Source: Lactuca virosa (taxonomy: Eukaryota; Streptophyta; Magnoliopsida; Asterales; Asteraceae). Taken from it: a stretch of 64,000 nt of DNA. A program made the position numbers and the translations under genes. Positions 32,082 to 44,836 of the stretch are shown in pieces. Each line of letters starts with the position of its first letter. Within the stretch, counting starts at the first letter, position 1. The notes below the pieces were generated by a model. It worked only from the letters and a program-made list of their open reading frames with translations. It searched no databases and was not told where the DNA came from. Location: assembly GCA_928212115.1 (NCBI GenBank), contig CAKMRJ010002223.1, forward strand, positions 299,059,093 to 299,123,092, in the 5' to 3' direction.

Positions 32082-34616
32082 TGTAACACCCTATTCTGAA
32101 AGTATCCGTTTATGGATTTCAGAAGCCAAGGCTAGGGGCGTTTTGGTCTTTTATGGGTTTTGAGTTTTTATTCGAGAGGTTTTGGGCTGGGGTGTGTCGC
32201 TAGAAGCGTAAGGCTTCTCGCCACCTTTTCGTGGATATAAAGTTCGTCGGAAACGGACTTGGAATGAAGGAGTTATGACACTTTAAAGTTATTGGCAGAA
32301 ATGGCCCCTAATGGAAATAAATGGAAAAGAAGGACCATGCATGCAAGGTGGTAAGCGCGCGAGTACGCCCAGCGTAAGGCTGGGTTACGCGCAGCGTATA
32401 AGGTCATAAGGTCGCAGGTGTTTTTGGCGTACGTCCAGTGTCCAAAAACCCTAACTTTTAGGGTGAGCCACTATATAAAGAACATAATGGCTCAAACCCT
32501 AGCCTCCTTATCTGTCCCCCGACCTCAGAGAAACCCTATAACACCTCATATCTTCATCCTTGGGTGATTTTGACTTCAAGAAGCTCATTTTGGTGGTGTA
32601 AGCTTGGAAGAAGAAAATAGGAAGTTGGCAAGGAAGAACTTGGGAAGTTGGAGCTCATAGATTTGGAATAACATCATCATTTGGAACTCTTTTGAGGTGT
32701 AAAGTTCATAACGTTACTTAAGAATGCTTAGATCTAGTGTAGTGTGGTTTTGGATTCATTTTGGTCCCAAGAATGGACCTTTATGACGAAATCTCATTTG
32801 TGAGCTTAGGGTTGCCACCCTCAAAGCTAAAAGGGTCCCATAAGCAGTAAAGTCTCCATCTTGAATGTCTTAATGGGGTCATGCATGAAATCTAGCCCTC
32901 TTTATGGAAGTGGAACATCATTTTTGGAGTTTGGGCTTGTTTGGGTCAAGTGAAGTCACCAAGTCAGTGACTTTGTTGATTAAGACATAGAAAAGGACTT
33001 GGATCTGTGTTTATAGCTTCTGGAGTAGAGTATTAATCATTTAATGGGAAAGTGACTTAATAGGGGGGAGTACACTGAGCGTACATGCAGGTACGCCCAA
33101 CGTACACACCATTGGCTAGTACGCTTAGCGTACGTAAATGTACGCCCCGCGTACTCTGTCAGTTTGGGCCTTGCATTTTTGGGCCTCGGATTGGGCCATG
33201 CTTGGGTATTTGGGCTTTAATGGGCCATCAGAAGTCAGATAATATGGGACAAGGAATATATGTTGGGCTTAGGGTAAGGCCCATTAAGGGTTTGGGCCCA
33301 ATGCAGCAAATTGGGCCATTAGTGAGCCACTAGTGGGCTTGGGAAGCTCACCTAGTGTTGGGCCTTTTATACTATGGTTTGGGCCTTGGATATGGACCGA
33401 GGTGGACTAGGGGGTAAAATGGTCATTTTACCCTAAAAAGAATTATTGGTTTTGGTCTAAGTGTTATCTTGGTATTGATAGCTCGTGGAGCCGAAGGATC
33501 CGCAGTTCGGGAAGTTCCAGTTAGCAGCCAGAGTAGTTTTTAGCAGGACTTCAGCAGTGAAAGGTGAGTCTCCTCATTGTGTGCATGGGTCTACGGCCAC
33601 AATGTCGGCCCATTATGTTTGTGTATAGTAGGAACACCCGGGGGTTAGCACTAGGCATTTTATGATATGTGTTGGGCGAGGCCCGACGAATGTTAGTATG
33701 CTAGAGGTAGTTGTGATTCTTTTATGTGTCAGTGTTTATAGGTTCCTGACCAAGGTCCGATGTCGGGGTAATCCCAAAGAGCGTTTATGGTAGCATGGTT
33801 CTGGACCAAGGTCCGATGCCGGGGCAAGCCCGAGGAAGGTTTATATGTTGAATGTTAGATTATACTTGTTGTCTTTGTGATACTTGTATGTGCCTGGTAA
33901 GGAGGTGAGTGTGGGCGAGGTCCCGTATCTCATCCTTAGCCGAGTATGGACGGGGTTCCGTATCTCATTAGTAGCAGATCAGGGGCGAGGCCCGAGTTAG
34001 GAGGGAAGTAGTTGTGGGCGGGGGCCCGTATCTCACTATCAGTAGGAGCGTGTACTGGGTTCCATGACTCATCAGTAGCAGGATAGCGGCGAGGCCCAAG
34101 TTAGGTGATGCATTATATTTGGAGTATAGTAGAGTATGTTTAGCTATTTGTTATGTGTTATGTTATATGTTGTATGTGTTTAGCGGGCGAGGCCCAGAGA
34201 CAGGCGGGGCCTAAGAGAAACAGATTTGTATATCGAGCGGGGCTCGATGCCAGGCGGGGCCTGATGTCGGGCGGGGCCCGATGCCGGAGCTAATCTGATG
34301 TCGGGCAAGTCCCGTTGCAGCAGGCGGGAGCCCAATATGTGGTTATGTATGTCGTACGTGGTAGGGTGGGGAACTCACTAAGTTTTGTGCTTACGGTTTT
34401 CATATTTGGTTTCAGCTACTTCCGGTAGCGGAAGGAAGAGCTCGGGATGATCGCATGGCACACACCAAGAAGTTTTTAGCCTGGGATGTTTACTCTGACA
34501 AAGTAAATATGTTTGAAATGATACTTGATTTCATATAAGGATTTATGTATGAATTGATTATGGTTGATTAATGATCTTAAAACGAATTTTTTGGTCATGA
34601 TTTTTGGGATGTTACA
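32082..34616 (+). repeat. Gypsy G 5' LTR
   Basis: 2,535 bp, TGTAACACCC to GATGTTACA, followed by a primer site. Two clusters of TACGC/GCGTA inverted motifs (32362-32440 and 33070-33160). 33660-34340 is a degenerate GC-rich minisatellite built on GGGCGAGGCCCGATG. The 3' end is shared with fragment K. Confidence 0.85.
33660..34340. repeat. GC-rich degenerate minisatellite in LTR G
   Basis: At least a dozen units of the form GG(C/G)GAGGCCCGATG or GGGCGGGGCCCGATGTC, many self-complementary (GGGCnnGGCCC), with CGTATCTCA between some of them. Confidence 0.7.
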
Positions 34617-34619
34617 AGT

Positions 34620-34632
34620 TGGTATCAGAGCC
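34620..34632 (+). other. Primer binding site of gypsy G
   Basis: TGGTATCAGAGCC, three bases after the LTR end. Confidence 0.9.
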
Positions 34633-36170
34633 TTGGTTTGAGGGATTCAGATACACTCTCGGGTGTGTCTGAACTTAAACCGAGGACTTGGTATGTAAAT
34701 TTTCAAAGAAAATCGTTTTTATAAAAAGGAACTTTGAGAAAAAGATAAGAATTTTGGAAAAAGGATAAGAAAAAGGAACTTTGAGAAAAGATAAGAATTT
34801 TGGGAAAAAGAGAAAAGGGTGTGGTGCATGCAATCAGCCGAAATCAAGTAAGTTCTCCCAAACTACCCATACAAGTTTATGTTATGTTATGTTTATTAGA
34901 ACTGCATGTTGGATTAGGGTTAAGGATCTAGGAGGATGCATTATGTGCCTGTTATATGTGTATGAGCTTTATGAATTTCATGCTAGTACAGATTCCTGAT
35001 TAGAAGATAGAACAGCTTGATTGGATTATGTGGTTAGTTTTCCCAATGCCTGAATGCTGCTTGCTTTGTGCTGTTAGGAGTGCTAGTTATCTCTAATTAA
35101 CTAGTAAACAAATATGTTAAGTTACATATTGCAAGCACTAAATAAGTTCAGAAGGTTAGGTCTAGCCCTATTTCGTAGCTCTCATCTGAGTCTAACCATT
35201 GTATGGTAGGACCTCTCATTCGAAGAATTATCTAGTCTGAGTGATATGTAATGGTATTCGTGAGTTAGTTAGGGGGAGATAATAGGAACTTCTTATGCAG
35301 CTGATGGTAGATACAGAGTTAGAGGATACCCTAGGGCAAGCCTAGGAAGAGAGTAGTGTTGGGAGCAGTGTTAGTAGCAGTGAAAGGGACTTGGTGTAGT
35401 CGAGGCTATTCTCGAGGAAAGTACGGATAGATGTGGAAGGTAGTATGGGCCCATACTACTAAAAGCAGAGGATCTGTACTCGATTCAATAAGGGCCGAGA
35501 TGAGACCAGGGAACTTATAGTGTGTGTGATCCTTCGTGAGTGAGGAGTATTCTGATGATGATCATGATACGTTGCGAGCTTGGTGGCACTTTGGGATTGA
35601 CCAGTCGGCGGTTCTGGAGCCGGTGAGGGATCAGGCTCGGGTTCAGGAGCCAGTTAGCTCGGGGAACAGATGAGAGAGTTTATATCCGCTGAGAATATGA
35701 GCAGCATGTTGGACCAGACTCCTTTGATCTTCGGTACGGTCAAGGAGGGCATCTTGGAGATTTTGATATGAGGCAGGGAGCCTATTGCATTGAGATGGCG
35801 GTCATGTTAGAGGCGTGCGTTTATGTTTTGGGAAGTTCAGAGCTTGCGATTGGCGGGAAAAGGTTGGTAGTGAGTTGAGTAGTGAGGTGGTTGATGATAT
35901 GTCATGGGATGATTTTTCGACTAAATTTTCGGGCAGAGTTTGCCCATGCGATTAAGGTGCAAAAGTCAACGTAAGAGTTATTAGATTTTCGCCGGACTAC
36001 CGAGGAATGTTAATGGGTAGCGAAGGGTCATTTCCCTAATTGCGGGTAGGGAGTGTACAGTATAAATTTGGTTTATGATCGAGACCGTGTCAGGAGTGTT
36101 ATGTGGAGGATCTGCAGTTAGGGTTCCGCAGGATGGTTATGCAGCATTTTCAGGATTCGGTGGTCCTAGT
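34633..36170 (+). pseudogene. Gypsy G leader and decayed gag
   Basis: A leader up to about 35480, then a frame-broken stretch (35540-36160) that keeps isolated Gag-like phrases such as AENMSSMLDQ (near 35693) and W-D-D-F-S-T-K-F at about 35910-35935, the latter corresponding to the W.DF...F block before the catalytic-free capsid end in chromovirus Gag. Many stops. It ends where copia C begins. No protease or RT follows in plus orientation. Confidence 0.45.
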
Positions 36171-36940
36171 TGATGGTTTTTGAGCATTCTAACACTCCTA
36201 TGGTGTACATGCAACCTAGAAACCTTGGATCTATGTTTTCTCTAATATTCCTGCAAATTTGATTTTCCAAGGTTCTCATCCTAACTAACATGGCATGGGG
36301 TACTTGTAATATAAAAACTAGTAGAATGACATACCTTTGATGTAGCTTGGATTCCTTAAGACCTTGTGAGCCTAGAACCCAAATGTGATGCCTCAAATGT
36401 TTCACACAACACCACAACTCTTGGAATAACTTGAGAGAAGAACACTTTGATCACAAAATCAGCTAGCCCTCCTTGTCTTATCTTTGTGGCCGATTTTACT
36501 CCATATGAGGTTCTTTATATAGTGTTTCACATGTAGGGTTACACCGTGTAAACCCTAATGTGCATGACTTTTCATTTCCCCCAAGATACATGGGTTATAA
36601 CCTCCATGGAGCACCCAATGGGTCCTAGCCCAATCTAGTGAATCATGAACCATAAGCCCACTGTTATAAGAATGAATGATTTACAAACCAATCCCCATAT
36701 ATTTATTCAGTCTCTTTTGATCACAAAATTAATTCCAAATTAATTCTTGATCAATACTAATTACATAATAAGATTTCATATTAACATATTAGAACTTATA
36801 ATATATTAACAAATTGTAAGTGTCCTTTTCTCATTTTGTCTATCCAAAAGTTGAGATGCCCATGCAACCCAAATGGACCATGCCAAACCGGGTCAAGTAC
36901 ATACTAAATATAGTTATGGACTTAGACACCTTATCCAACA
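36171..36940 (-). repeat. Copia C 3' LTR
   Basis: 770 bp; on the minus strand begins TGTTGGATAAGG and ends with a mutated CA end (AAAACCATCA). The polypurine tract CCAAGTAGGAGAC is at 36953-36941. Confidence 0.85.
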
Positions 36941-36953
36941 GTCTCCTACTTGG

Positions 36954-37783
36954 ATAAGTCTAATAACTATAGTTGCAAGTATGACTTCAGGAACCGACTA
37001 GCAATCGTAGCTCTTTCAAAGTCTCGTGGAACTAAGATGATGATGCGTCATTTAAGATAAGTGATCATATAATCCTCTGTTCTAGATATCATCCGGACAA
37101 ATACATGGAACAATGTCATACTTATTGTCTAGAAGCTTGTTTCCTGATTTCCGATTTGTTTGACATAGAACTAAACTGAACACATCAATTTGGTTCTGAC
37201 CGGGCCCGGTACATAGGTCAAAACAAAATCATCGAAGGGCCCAAATATCGCTTTTAATCCTCCAAGGACTAAAAGGAACAGATAAACTTCGACTCATATG
37301 CTTGTACTAACCACTTTGTTGAATCATACACAAAAGCACGTTTTATAACATCGAGTTGCCGATGCGTTTTCGTACAATCAATGCACAACCAACTCATAAT
37401 CAACAACTCATATATCTAGGTTTGAAGAATTATATAATATTACCATCTCACGATCACTCGAGATAAATTCCATGAAGTGATACAAGTGACCGTGGGTTGA
37501 ATCCAATACTCAGGAATTATGAGCACTCATGAATGTTGTAGTAACCATTTGCTATGTCTAGCACCTTAGACATCTACAAACCCAATTTGTGACAGTCTTG
37601 ATTCATATCTACTTCCAACATATGACTGACTGTGGAAAGTTTGAATAAAGAAACTATTCTGGAAGTCAAAACATGCAAAATTGAAACAATAGTAAACAAT
37701 TGACACAGGATAGCAACACCTTACTTATAAATAAACAACAACTTTTATTAAATCATCAAATGTCAATTTACATTTTACAAGTT
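36954..37783 (-). other. Copia C 3' non-coding region
   Basis: 830 bp between the pol stop and the purine tract. Similar in order and wording to 6690-7400 of copia A and 47269-47900 of copia B (ATTTCCGATTT, GGGGCCC, CATATGACCGACTGTGGA-like blocks), which ties the three elements together. Confidence 0.65.
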
Positions 37784-40700
37784 TCAAAAATAACTATCTA
37801 ATCTGTAAAAACTAATATCATCCTTCAGCCCGATGCGCCTCGCATCATGCAAATGCTTAACCCTACACAGTCCCTTCGTGAGGGGATCTGCTGGGTTCTC
37901 ATCCGATGATACCCTCCTCACCACGAGGAGTCCTTCTTCTATCCTATGTCTAATGAATTGGTATTTTATGTCGATGTTCCTGGATCTGCCATGATCCCTT
38001 GGTTGCTTAGCTAAGGCAACTGCACCCTCGTTATCATAGAAAATCTCCATAGGCTCCTTAATAGCTGGTACAACTCCAAGGTCTCCAATGAAGTTCTTTA
38101 GCCATATTTCCTCCTTTGCCGCCTCGCTTGCTGCTATGTACTCTGATTCACAAGTTGAATCAGCCACTGTTTTCTGCTTGGAACTTTTACAAGTAATTGA
38201 TCCTCCATTTAGGGTAAAGACCCACCCCGACTGAGAGCAGAAATTATCCCTATCAGTCTGGAAGCCAACATCACTATACCCCACTACTCTCAAATCATCA
38301 CTCCCACCAAGGGTAAGGACCCAGTCCCTAGTCCTTCATAGGTACTTGAGAATATTCTTCACCGCAGTCCAGTGAGCCTTGCTCGGATTCCCTTGATATC
38401 TGCTGACCATGCTCAAAGCAAAGGCCACATCAGGGCGAGTACAAGTCATAACATACATGATTGAGCCCACAGCGGAAGCATATGGTACATGACTCATCTC
38501 AGCTATCTCAGCCTCTGTACTCGGACTCTGAGTCTTACTCAGTTTGACGTTTCTATGGATTGGTAAGTCTCCTTTCTTGGAATCCTGCATGCTGAACCTT
38601 TTCAGCGCCTTATCCAAGTAGGTACTTTCACAAAGTCTAATTAGTCTCTTACTCCTTTCTCTCAATATCCTTATCCCTAGGATATAGGCAGCTTCTCCAA
38701 GGTCCTTCATAGTGAAACACTTCCCAAGCCAAGACTTAACTTCCTGTAAGGTTTGGATGTCATTTCCTATAAGTAGTATGTCATCCACATACAATACCAA
38801 AAATCTAACTATACTCCCACTAGCCTTAACATATACACAGGACTCATCTTCGCTCCTCGAAAAACCAAACTCTTTCACTTTCTCATCGAAACAAAGATTC
38901 CATCTGCGAGATGCTTGTTTCAATCCATTGATGGATTTCTCAAGCTTACACACTCTATTAGGGTGCTTTGCATCGACAAAACCCTCTGGCTGACTCATGT
39001 AAACATCCTCAACCAACTTTGCATTAAGGAAAGCAGTTTTGACATCCATTTGCCATATTTCATAATCATGAAATGCAGTTATGGCTAGCAAAATCCTAAT
39101 AGACTTAATCTTCGCTACTGGTGAGAAAGTCTCATCATAGTTAACTCCCGGAGTTTGAGTAAAGCCCTTCGTAACCAGTCGCGCTTTATAAGTGTGTACA
39201 TTCCCATCCATGTCGGTCTTCTTCTTGAAGATCCATTTGCACTCGACCGTCTTACGACCCGGTACATTGTCAACCAAGTTTCAAACTTGATTGTCATACA
39301 TGGACTGAATCTTGCTGTCCATGGCCTCTTTCCATTTGGCGGACTCAGGGCCTGCCATGGCTTCCTCAAAATTGTTAGGGTCATCCAAATTTACCAGTGT
39401 CCTATCATTGATAAATTCATCACCTTCCGCAGTAATATGAAAACCATAGTAATGCTCAGGTGGATTCCTAACTCTTGTGGAATGCCTCAGAGGTACGGAC
39501 TCATCAACAGGAGTTTCCTCCTCAGGTTGATTACTAGGGTTTGCGGTTCCTTCACCGCTTGACTCTTGAAGTTCTTCAAGATCAATTTGCCTCCCACTGT
39601 TTCCTTGGCTTATAAATTCTCTCTCACGATACACCCCTCTCCTTGCCACAAAGACCACATTCTCACTGGGTCTGTAGAAGAGGTAACCAAAAGAATTTTG
39701 TGGGTAGCTGATGAAAATACACCGCTCACTATGAGGTTCGAGCTTGTCCTAAGTCTCACGTCTCACGAAAGCTTCACAACCCCAAATCTTGATGTGGTCT
39801 AAATTGGGAACTTTCCCAGTCCACATCTCGTGAGGTGTTTTGGCAACCTTCTTGGTAGGGACTAGATTTAGGATATGGGCGGCAGACTTTAAGGCCTACC
39901 CACAGAATGAGATTGGTAACGAAGCTCGACTCATCATGGAATGAACCATTTCTAACAAGGTTCGATTGTGCCTCTCAGCCACTCCATTAAGCTGTGGTGT
40001 CCTAGGAGGTGTCAATTGTGAAACAATTCCACATTCCTTAAGATAGTCAAGGAACTCTATACTAAGATACTCTCATCCTCGATCGGATCGGAGCATCTTA
40101 ATGTTCCTGCCCAACTGAGTCTCCACTTCCTGATTAAACTCTTTGAACTTTTCAAAGGTTTCTGACTTATGCTTGATTAAGTAGACATAGCCATATCTAC
40201 TGTAATCATCAATAAAAGTCACATAGAAGCGGTTAGCATCCCTTGTGGCGGTTCTGAAGGGTCCACACACATTTGTGTGTATGAGGTCCAACAAACCTTC
40301 ACCCCTAGCATGAGTACCAGTGAAGGGTGACTTTGTCATTTTTCCAAGCAAACAAGAATCGCAACTATCATCTGAATTTAACTCAAATGACTCCAAGACT
40401 CCAGCCTTCTGGAGTTGGCCTATGCGCTTCTTGTTAACATGTCCAAGACGGCAATGCCACAAGGATGCCTTATCCAAACTAGTGGAAGAATCGATATACA
40501 ACACAATATTTCCTAAGTTATCTACAACCGACACAGTTTCATATACACCATCACAAGGTAATGCTGTAAAATAAAGAACATTATTATAAAAGGCATTAAT
40601 ACCACCACATTCATTATCAAATGAAAAAGTAAACCCTTGTTTGTACAAACCGTGAAACGAAATAATATTTCTCGCCATTTTAGACAAGTAACAACACTTA

Positions 40701-40909
40701 TTCAAATCAAACACTAACCCACTACTTAGCAACAAAGAATAAACTCCAATCTTGGTGACAGGTGTAACTTTCCTATTCCCCATGATCAAGTTTATCTTTC
40801 CATGCTCCACATCTTCACTTCTTCTCAGGCCCTGCAAATCAGAACATATATGAATACCACAACCTGTATCAAGAACCCAGGAAGTAGAATGTGGTGAGTT
40901 ATTAGACAA
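37784..40909 (-). pseudogene. Copia C pol: protease, integrase, RT, RNase H, broken by stops
   Basis: Read on the minus strand. Protease near 40860 with WVLDTGCG; GAG-pre-integrase finger (HCRLGHVNKKR ... CDSCLLGKM) about 40500-40320; integrase core with RSDRG and VAERHNRT, but the first catalytic Asp is Asn (HTNVCGP instead of the usual HTDVCGP, near 40285); RT with WIFKKKTD, MDVKTAFLNA and an intact YVDD at about 38790; RNase H with YSDV, ESEYIAAS and FYDNEGA. In-frame stops at about 40070, 39890, 39750, 39281 and 38338 split the frame; the last looks like CGA to TGA, the one at 39281 like TGG to TGA. Residues elsewhere are well kept, so it died fairly recently. Not functional. Confidence 0.9.
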
Positions 40910-40924
40910 TATAGTGTAAATACA

Positions 40925-41520
40925 TGCATGGGTAGGTTTGACCTTCCCATCCTTAACATCTTGCAGGTACTTGGGGCAGTTTCGTTTCTAGTGCCCCTTT
41001 TCCTGACAATAGAAGCATTGATCTTCTTTTGGGTTGGAAGGAGTGATAGAACCACCTTTTGTTTCACTTGAAGATGAGCCATCAAGTGACTTTCCCTTGG
41101 TACCCTTCGAATTGGTCTTCCTCTTCTTCCCTCTACTTTGCCCGATTGCCAGAACAGGGGCGGCGGTAGGAGGAGGAGTAGTAACAACCGATTTTCCCTT
41201 AAGACCAGTTTCAACGGTCTTCAAAAGCCCTTGAAGTTTGCTAAGTGTGACCTCCTCCTTGTTCATGTGATAGGTCATTCGGAACTGATCATAACAAGTA
41301 GGTAAGGAGTGTAGTATGATATCAATAGTCAACTCCTTGGGGAAGTTCACATTCAACTTTAGCAAACGGTCCAAAAACCTTTGCATTTTCTGTATGTGGC
41401 CCGTGATGGATTCACCATCTTTCATTCGGTTTGTTATCATGGAAGAGATGATTACATACCTCTCTTGACGAGCACTTTGATGGTAGCGGTCCATGTAACA
41501 CCAGTCAAAATTTAGCTTTT
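40925..41520 (-). pseudogene. Copia C gag, C-terminal two thirds
   Basis: UBN2-type capsid region with RYVIISSMITNRMKDGESI, DRLLKLNVNFPKELTIDIIL and TYHMNKEEVTLSKLQGLL, then a basic linker and one CCHC knuckle (CFYCQEKGH-x4-C) ending near 40970. A TAG replaces the Trp that normally follows the knuckle His (40988-40990). In phase with the protease. The N-terminus is lost at the border with gypsy H; residues before about 41515 do not look like Gag. Confidence 0.85.
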
Positions 41521-43699
41521 CTAAAATCTTATTTGGATTGAATGAAGTAGTAGATATCGTGGCAAGGTTTTCGAAAATATAAAGAACACTAAAATCCAAG
41601 TTATAACGAAGAAGTTATGGCAAGAAAACCGGTAAAACACTGTTACGCGTAAAACATGAAATTTCAATAAAATACTTTTTAGCCTTAGGCATCTAAATGA
41701 AAGCTGTAGATATCATTAAACCGTCAACGTACATAAAAAGAACGTCCAAATCTAACTTTGTATGAGGAATTTATGATTTTCCTAAGTTTCGGATATAGCA
41801 GTAGACAGCTAAAAACTCGAAATAAAGATGGAGCGACTTTTAGCCAACGCAACCTAAACGAGAATCGGAGATCTCGACAATAGTAGTACAACGGTAAAAA
41901 GGAAAACGAAAACGGACATCGGATGAAGGAGTTATGGATTTTTAACGGACTTTTCCAGTCCCGGCCTGTTAAAAATACAATATAAAAAATAAATTCATAA
42001 TTAGCCGATGGAGTCTAAACGAAAGTTGTAGAGCATAATCTCACCTACTCGTGGATATAAAGAACGTCGAAATCAAAGCTCGTATGCGAGAGATATGAAT
42101 TTCTGAAGTTCGGGATACGAAACCCCACACTGTAAGAAAACTCACGACGTGAACCTGAAGTTCACGACGTGAGCTTGTTACTAATGTGTTCCATAGTCGG
42201 GCTGTCAGAAGTCGAGTCAGCAGATGGATAAGAACCAAGTTCATGACGTGAACATCTTCATGTTCACGACGTGAACTCCAAAATCATTCACAATAAAGAG
42301 AAACTTAAGGTCTCGGGTTTAGGCTGCTCAATTTCACTCTCCTTTCAACGTTTACGCTATGTTAAGCATCCCGAGACTACCTCGACGCCCTGGTTACGTG
42401 TCCAAGCCCTGAAGGAAGCCCGAAGTCCTGAAGTTCCGGAGAAACTTGCGTCTAACCAGTCGAAGTGCTGCCCGAGCAAAGTATCGTTTTCATCAAAATT
42501 GTCACTTCTACTAAGTGAGTTCATACCCCTATCACTACACTTTCAAATGCTTTTAAATGCTTTTAAACACTTTTAAGGGTGGAATACAAGTAAACACACG
42601 ATTAAAATCGTGTGAAAAACATCAATCTTTGGCTATACTTTTCATACTATTGTTATAACTATCATATGAAGTTTTTGACATGCAAAACATCACACATCAC
42701 AACTTTACCCTCATGGGATACAATACGTTTTATAAATAGAAATATGTTTTATTTATATGTCTGCATACTACATCATACCAAGGGTAACCATTTCAACAAT
42801 AACATTATGTTTATACAAGTAAACACAACTCATTATTATGCCTTTGTCAACACTGTAGAAAGGGTAATATTTTCAGAAATCATTCATATACATTTTTAGA
42901 ATACGTGACTTAGTTGAGAATATGTGAGGCATTTCGTCTTCCCCGTACCAATCAAGGTGTACAAGAAAGCCCTGATTTATAACCAGAATCTCCACCTGGA
43001 GAACGTGATAAGCGTGTATAGATCTATACGTGACTGATGATCCCGCGCCCTGACTGTTAGCTACAGTCCAAGGGGTGACAATTATCGTAACATTCTGATG
43101 CCTGAAGAACGTTGCGGCAGGCAAATTTATCTTAGTATGGCTATGAAAACTCACAGGATAGACAACTATTATGGTATTCAGTTTTACGGGAAAAGTAATA
43201 TTAGAGTTACTTTTACGCGAAATTACAAACTTCTTATAGTTTTGTTTACTAATAAAAATATACATCATTATTTTAAGTATGACATATTTACTTACATTTT
43301 TCGGTCTTGGTTCATTTAAGACTACTTCTCACATTGAGGAAAATATAGGATTTTTCGGGATAAACATCATCATTTTACTAGTAAATGATTTACAACATTA
43401 CTTTTTGGAAACAAATAAGATTATTTATTTGAAGACATCATTCTTTAAGTAAAAGAAGTTATACAGTTTTTGTCATAAGGAACTAAGACTACATTCCATT
43501 TAACTAATAAGAAAATATCGGATTTTCTGGAAAACAAACGTGAACTTTCGAATGGCATACATTTACACAAATACCTACTTATGAACTCACCAACTTAATT
43601 GTTGACACTTTTTCTTTGAAATAACTTGTATTATCAGGGAATCGCTAAACACCAGGTTATCAACTACTTTTAGGGGCTAATGCTCTGGCATTAGCAACA
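41521..43699 (+). repeat. Gypsy H LTR, 5' truncated
   Basis: Long non-coding stretch with features of the large chromovirus LTRs here: GAAGTTATGG.. phrases, a cluster of four TTCACGACGTGAA-like palindromes (42141-42275), GTGAGTTCATACC at 42517, and the GTATAGATCTATA block at 43015-43030. It ends near ATTAGCAACA, followed by a mutated primer site TTTGGAATCAGAGCC (43703-43717). Left border uncertain by about 80 bp. Confidence 0.65.
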
Positions 43700-44173
43700 T
43701 CTTTTGGAATCAGAGCCTTGTTTATAGTGAACTAAGTATATCAAAACCATTTATTTTTTATATACAACTATAAACACAACTGGGCAAAAACACTCTGATT
43801 AAGAGACATACTTTTAAAAATATAGTTTTATTATGCATACATTACATAATGGTAATAGTATCATAAGGAAAACAATATACAAGTATTATGGATAAGTTGT
43901 GCACTACAGGTATGCCTTGGAATATGTAATTGGGACTGGGATGAATATAGCCTGATCAACTATATTTATCCAAGAGCCGAATAACATATGTCAGGGAATA
44001 GTTGCAGTGGACGACAAGTCTAAAACTTACCAAACTTATAAACTGAAGAACCAAACAAAACATTTAGAATACTATAGGAGTATTTTGTAAATACAATAGC
44101 TTAACCTACATGTTCAAATTTACACGCTTTAGTATTTAGACAATTCTCATATCCATGTTCTCGTACAGACACA
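43700..44173 (+). other. Gypsy H primer site and leader
   Basis: The primer site has T to A at its fourth base. The leader parallels 56199-56683 in element D (ACTATAGGAGTATTTTGTAA and TCTCGTACAGAC shared). Confidence 0.65.
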
Positions 44174-44836
44174 ATGGCCGGATTTTACTTACCGGGGGAC
44201 CCCTACTACCCGAACCAAGACAATGGAGGATGGATAGAGAATAATCCCGGAAAGGATCCAGAAGAAATTATGGACGAAGAAGAAGAAGAGGAACCAATTG
44301 AGGAAGAAGAAGAATTCAAGGAACAAATGCAAGAGGACTCCGACTCAGATCCCGAAGACAATAACCTACCCTTAGTGACTCCGATCCAAAATCCTAATCC
44401 TCGACCGGGATTTCAAGGCTCGACACCTCTATGGGCAGTGAACCTGAATAGGTGGAGTCGCAAACAGGGTCAACCCCCTCCGTTCAATGGAGACCGGAGC
44501 TTATACAATTTGAGCGAGGGCGGCTCAGCAGACAGAGTCCTTCCTATAATGGTTTGCCGAATTGCTCGCAATGATGAGCAAGGAAGGGCAACTATCCAAC
44601 GAACCGAGGAGAATGATGCAAACACCGGGATCAATACAGTTCGCATCCGACAGTTAGGATTAGCTCATGGAAGAACCGTAAATCAAAATGAAGCTTGGCA
44701 GAGAGAGCTAACTGCAACTCAAACTGAAGTCAGGGAACTTAGAGCACGCAAGGCAAGGTATGAAATGCGTATGCTCGAGATGGAGCGTCAGTTGGCAGAA
44801 CCAAAGGCTAAACAGAACAGTTCCCGTCGCAAGTAG
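44174..44836 (+). CDS. Extra ORF upstream of gag in gypsy H (acidic plus coiled coil)
   Basis: 220 codons, intact, ATG in the context ACAATGG, about 460 bp after the primer site. Three parts: an N-terminal signature LPGDPYYPN..NGGW (residues 5-20); a very acidic stretch of Glu/Asp (residues 28-60); a middle segment with GGSADRVLPIMV (about residues 115-127); and a C-terminal basic coiled-coil-like helix (ELTATQTEVRELRARK ... RMLEMERQLAE, residues 176-212) ending in a Lys/Arg tail. The homologue in element D (56684-57365) shares the N-terminal signature, the GG.ADR.LP..V block and the coiled coil. No known domain recognised; not gag, protease or chromodomain. Its survival without stops next to decayed sequence is notable. 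Alternative: a non-coding leader with a chance frame, less likely given the homology. Confidence 0.65.
   Translation: MAGFYLPGDPYYPNQDNGGWIENNPGKDPEEIMDEEEEEEPIEEEEEFKEQMQEDSDSDPEDNNLPLVTPIQNPNPRPGFQGSTPLWAVNLNRWSRKQGQPPPFNGDRSLYNLSEGGSADRVLPIMVCRIARNDEQGRATIQRTEENDANTGINTVRIRQLGLAHGRTVNQNEAWQRELTATQTEVRELRARKARYEMRMLEMERQLAEPKAKQNSSRRK

Larger units (their letters stand above)
36171..41520 (-). mobile_element. Copia C: Ty1/copia element, minus strand, 5' truncated
   Basis: From left to right on the plus strand: 3' LTR, purine tract, RNase H, RT, integrase, protease and gag, all on the minus strand. The 5' LTR and the start of gag are missing; the right border with gypsy H lies between about 41515 and 41600. 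LTR and 3' non-coding region belong to the same broad family as copia A and B, so this may represent the coding relative of those non-autonomous elements. Confidence 0.85.
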
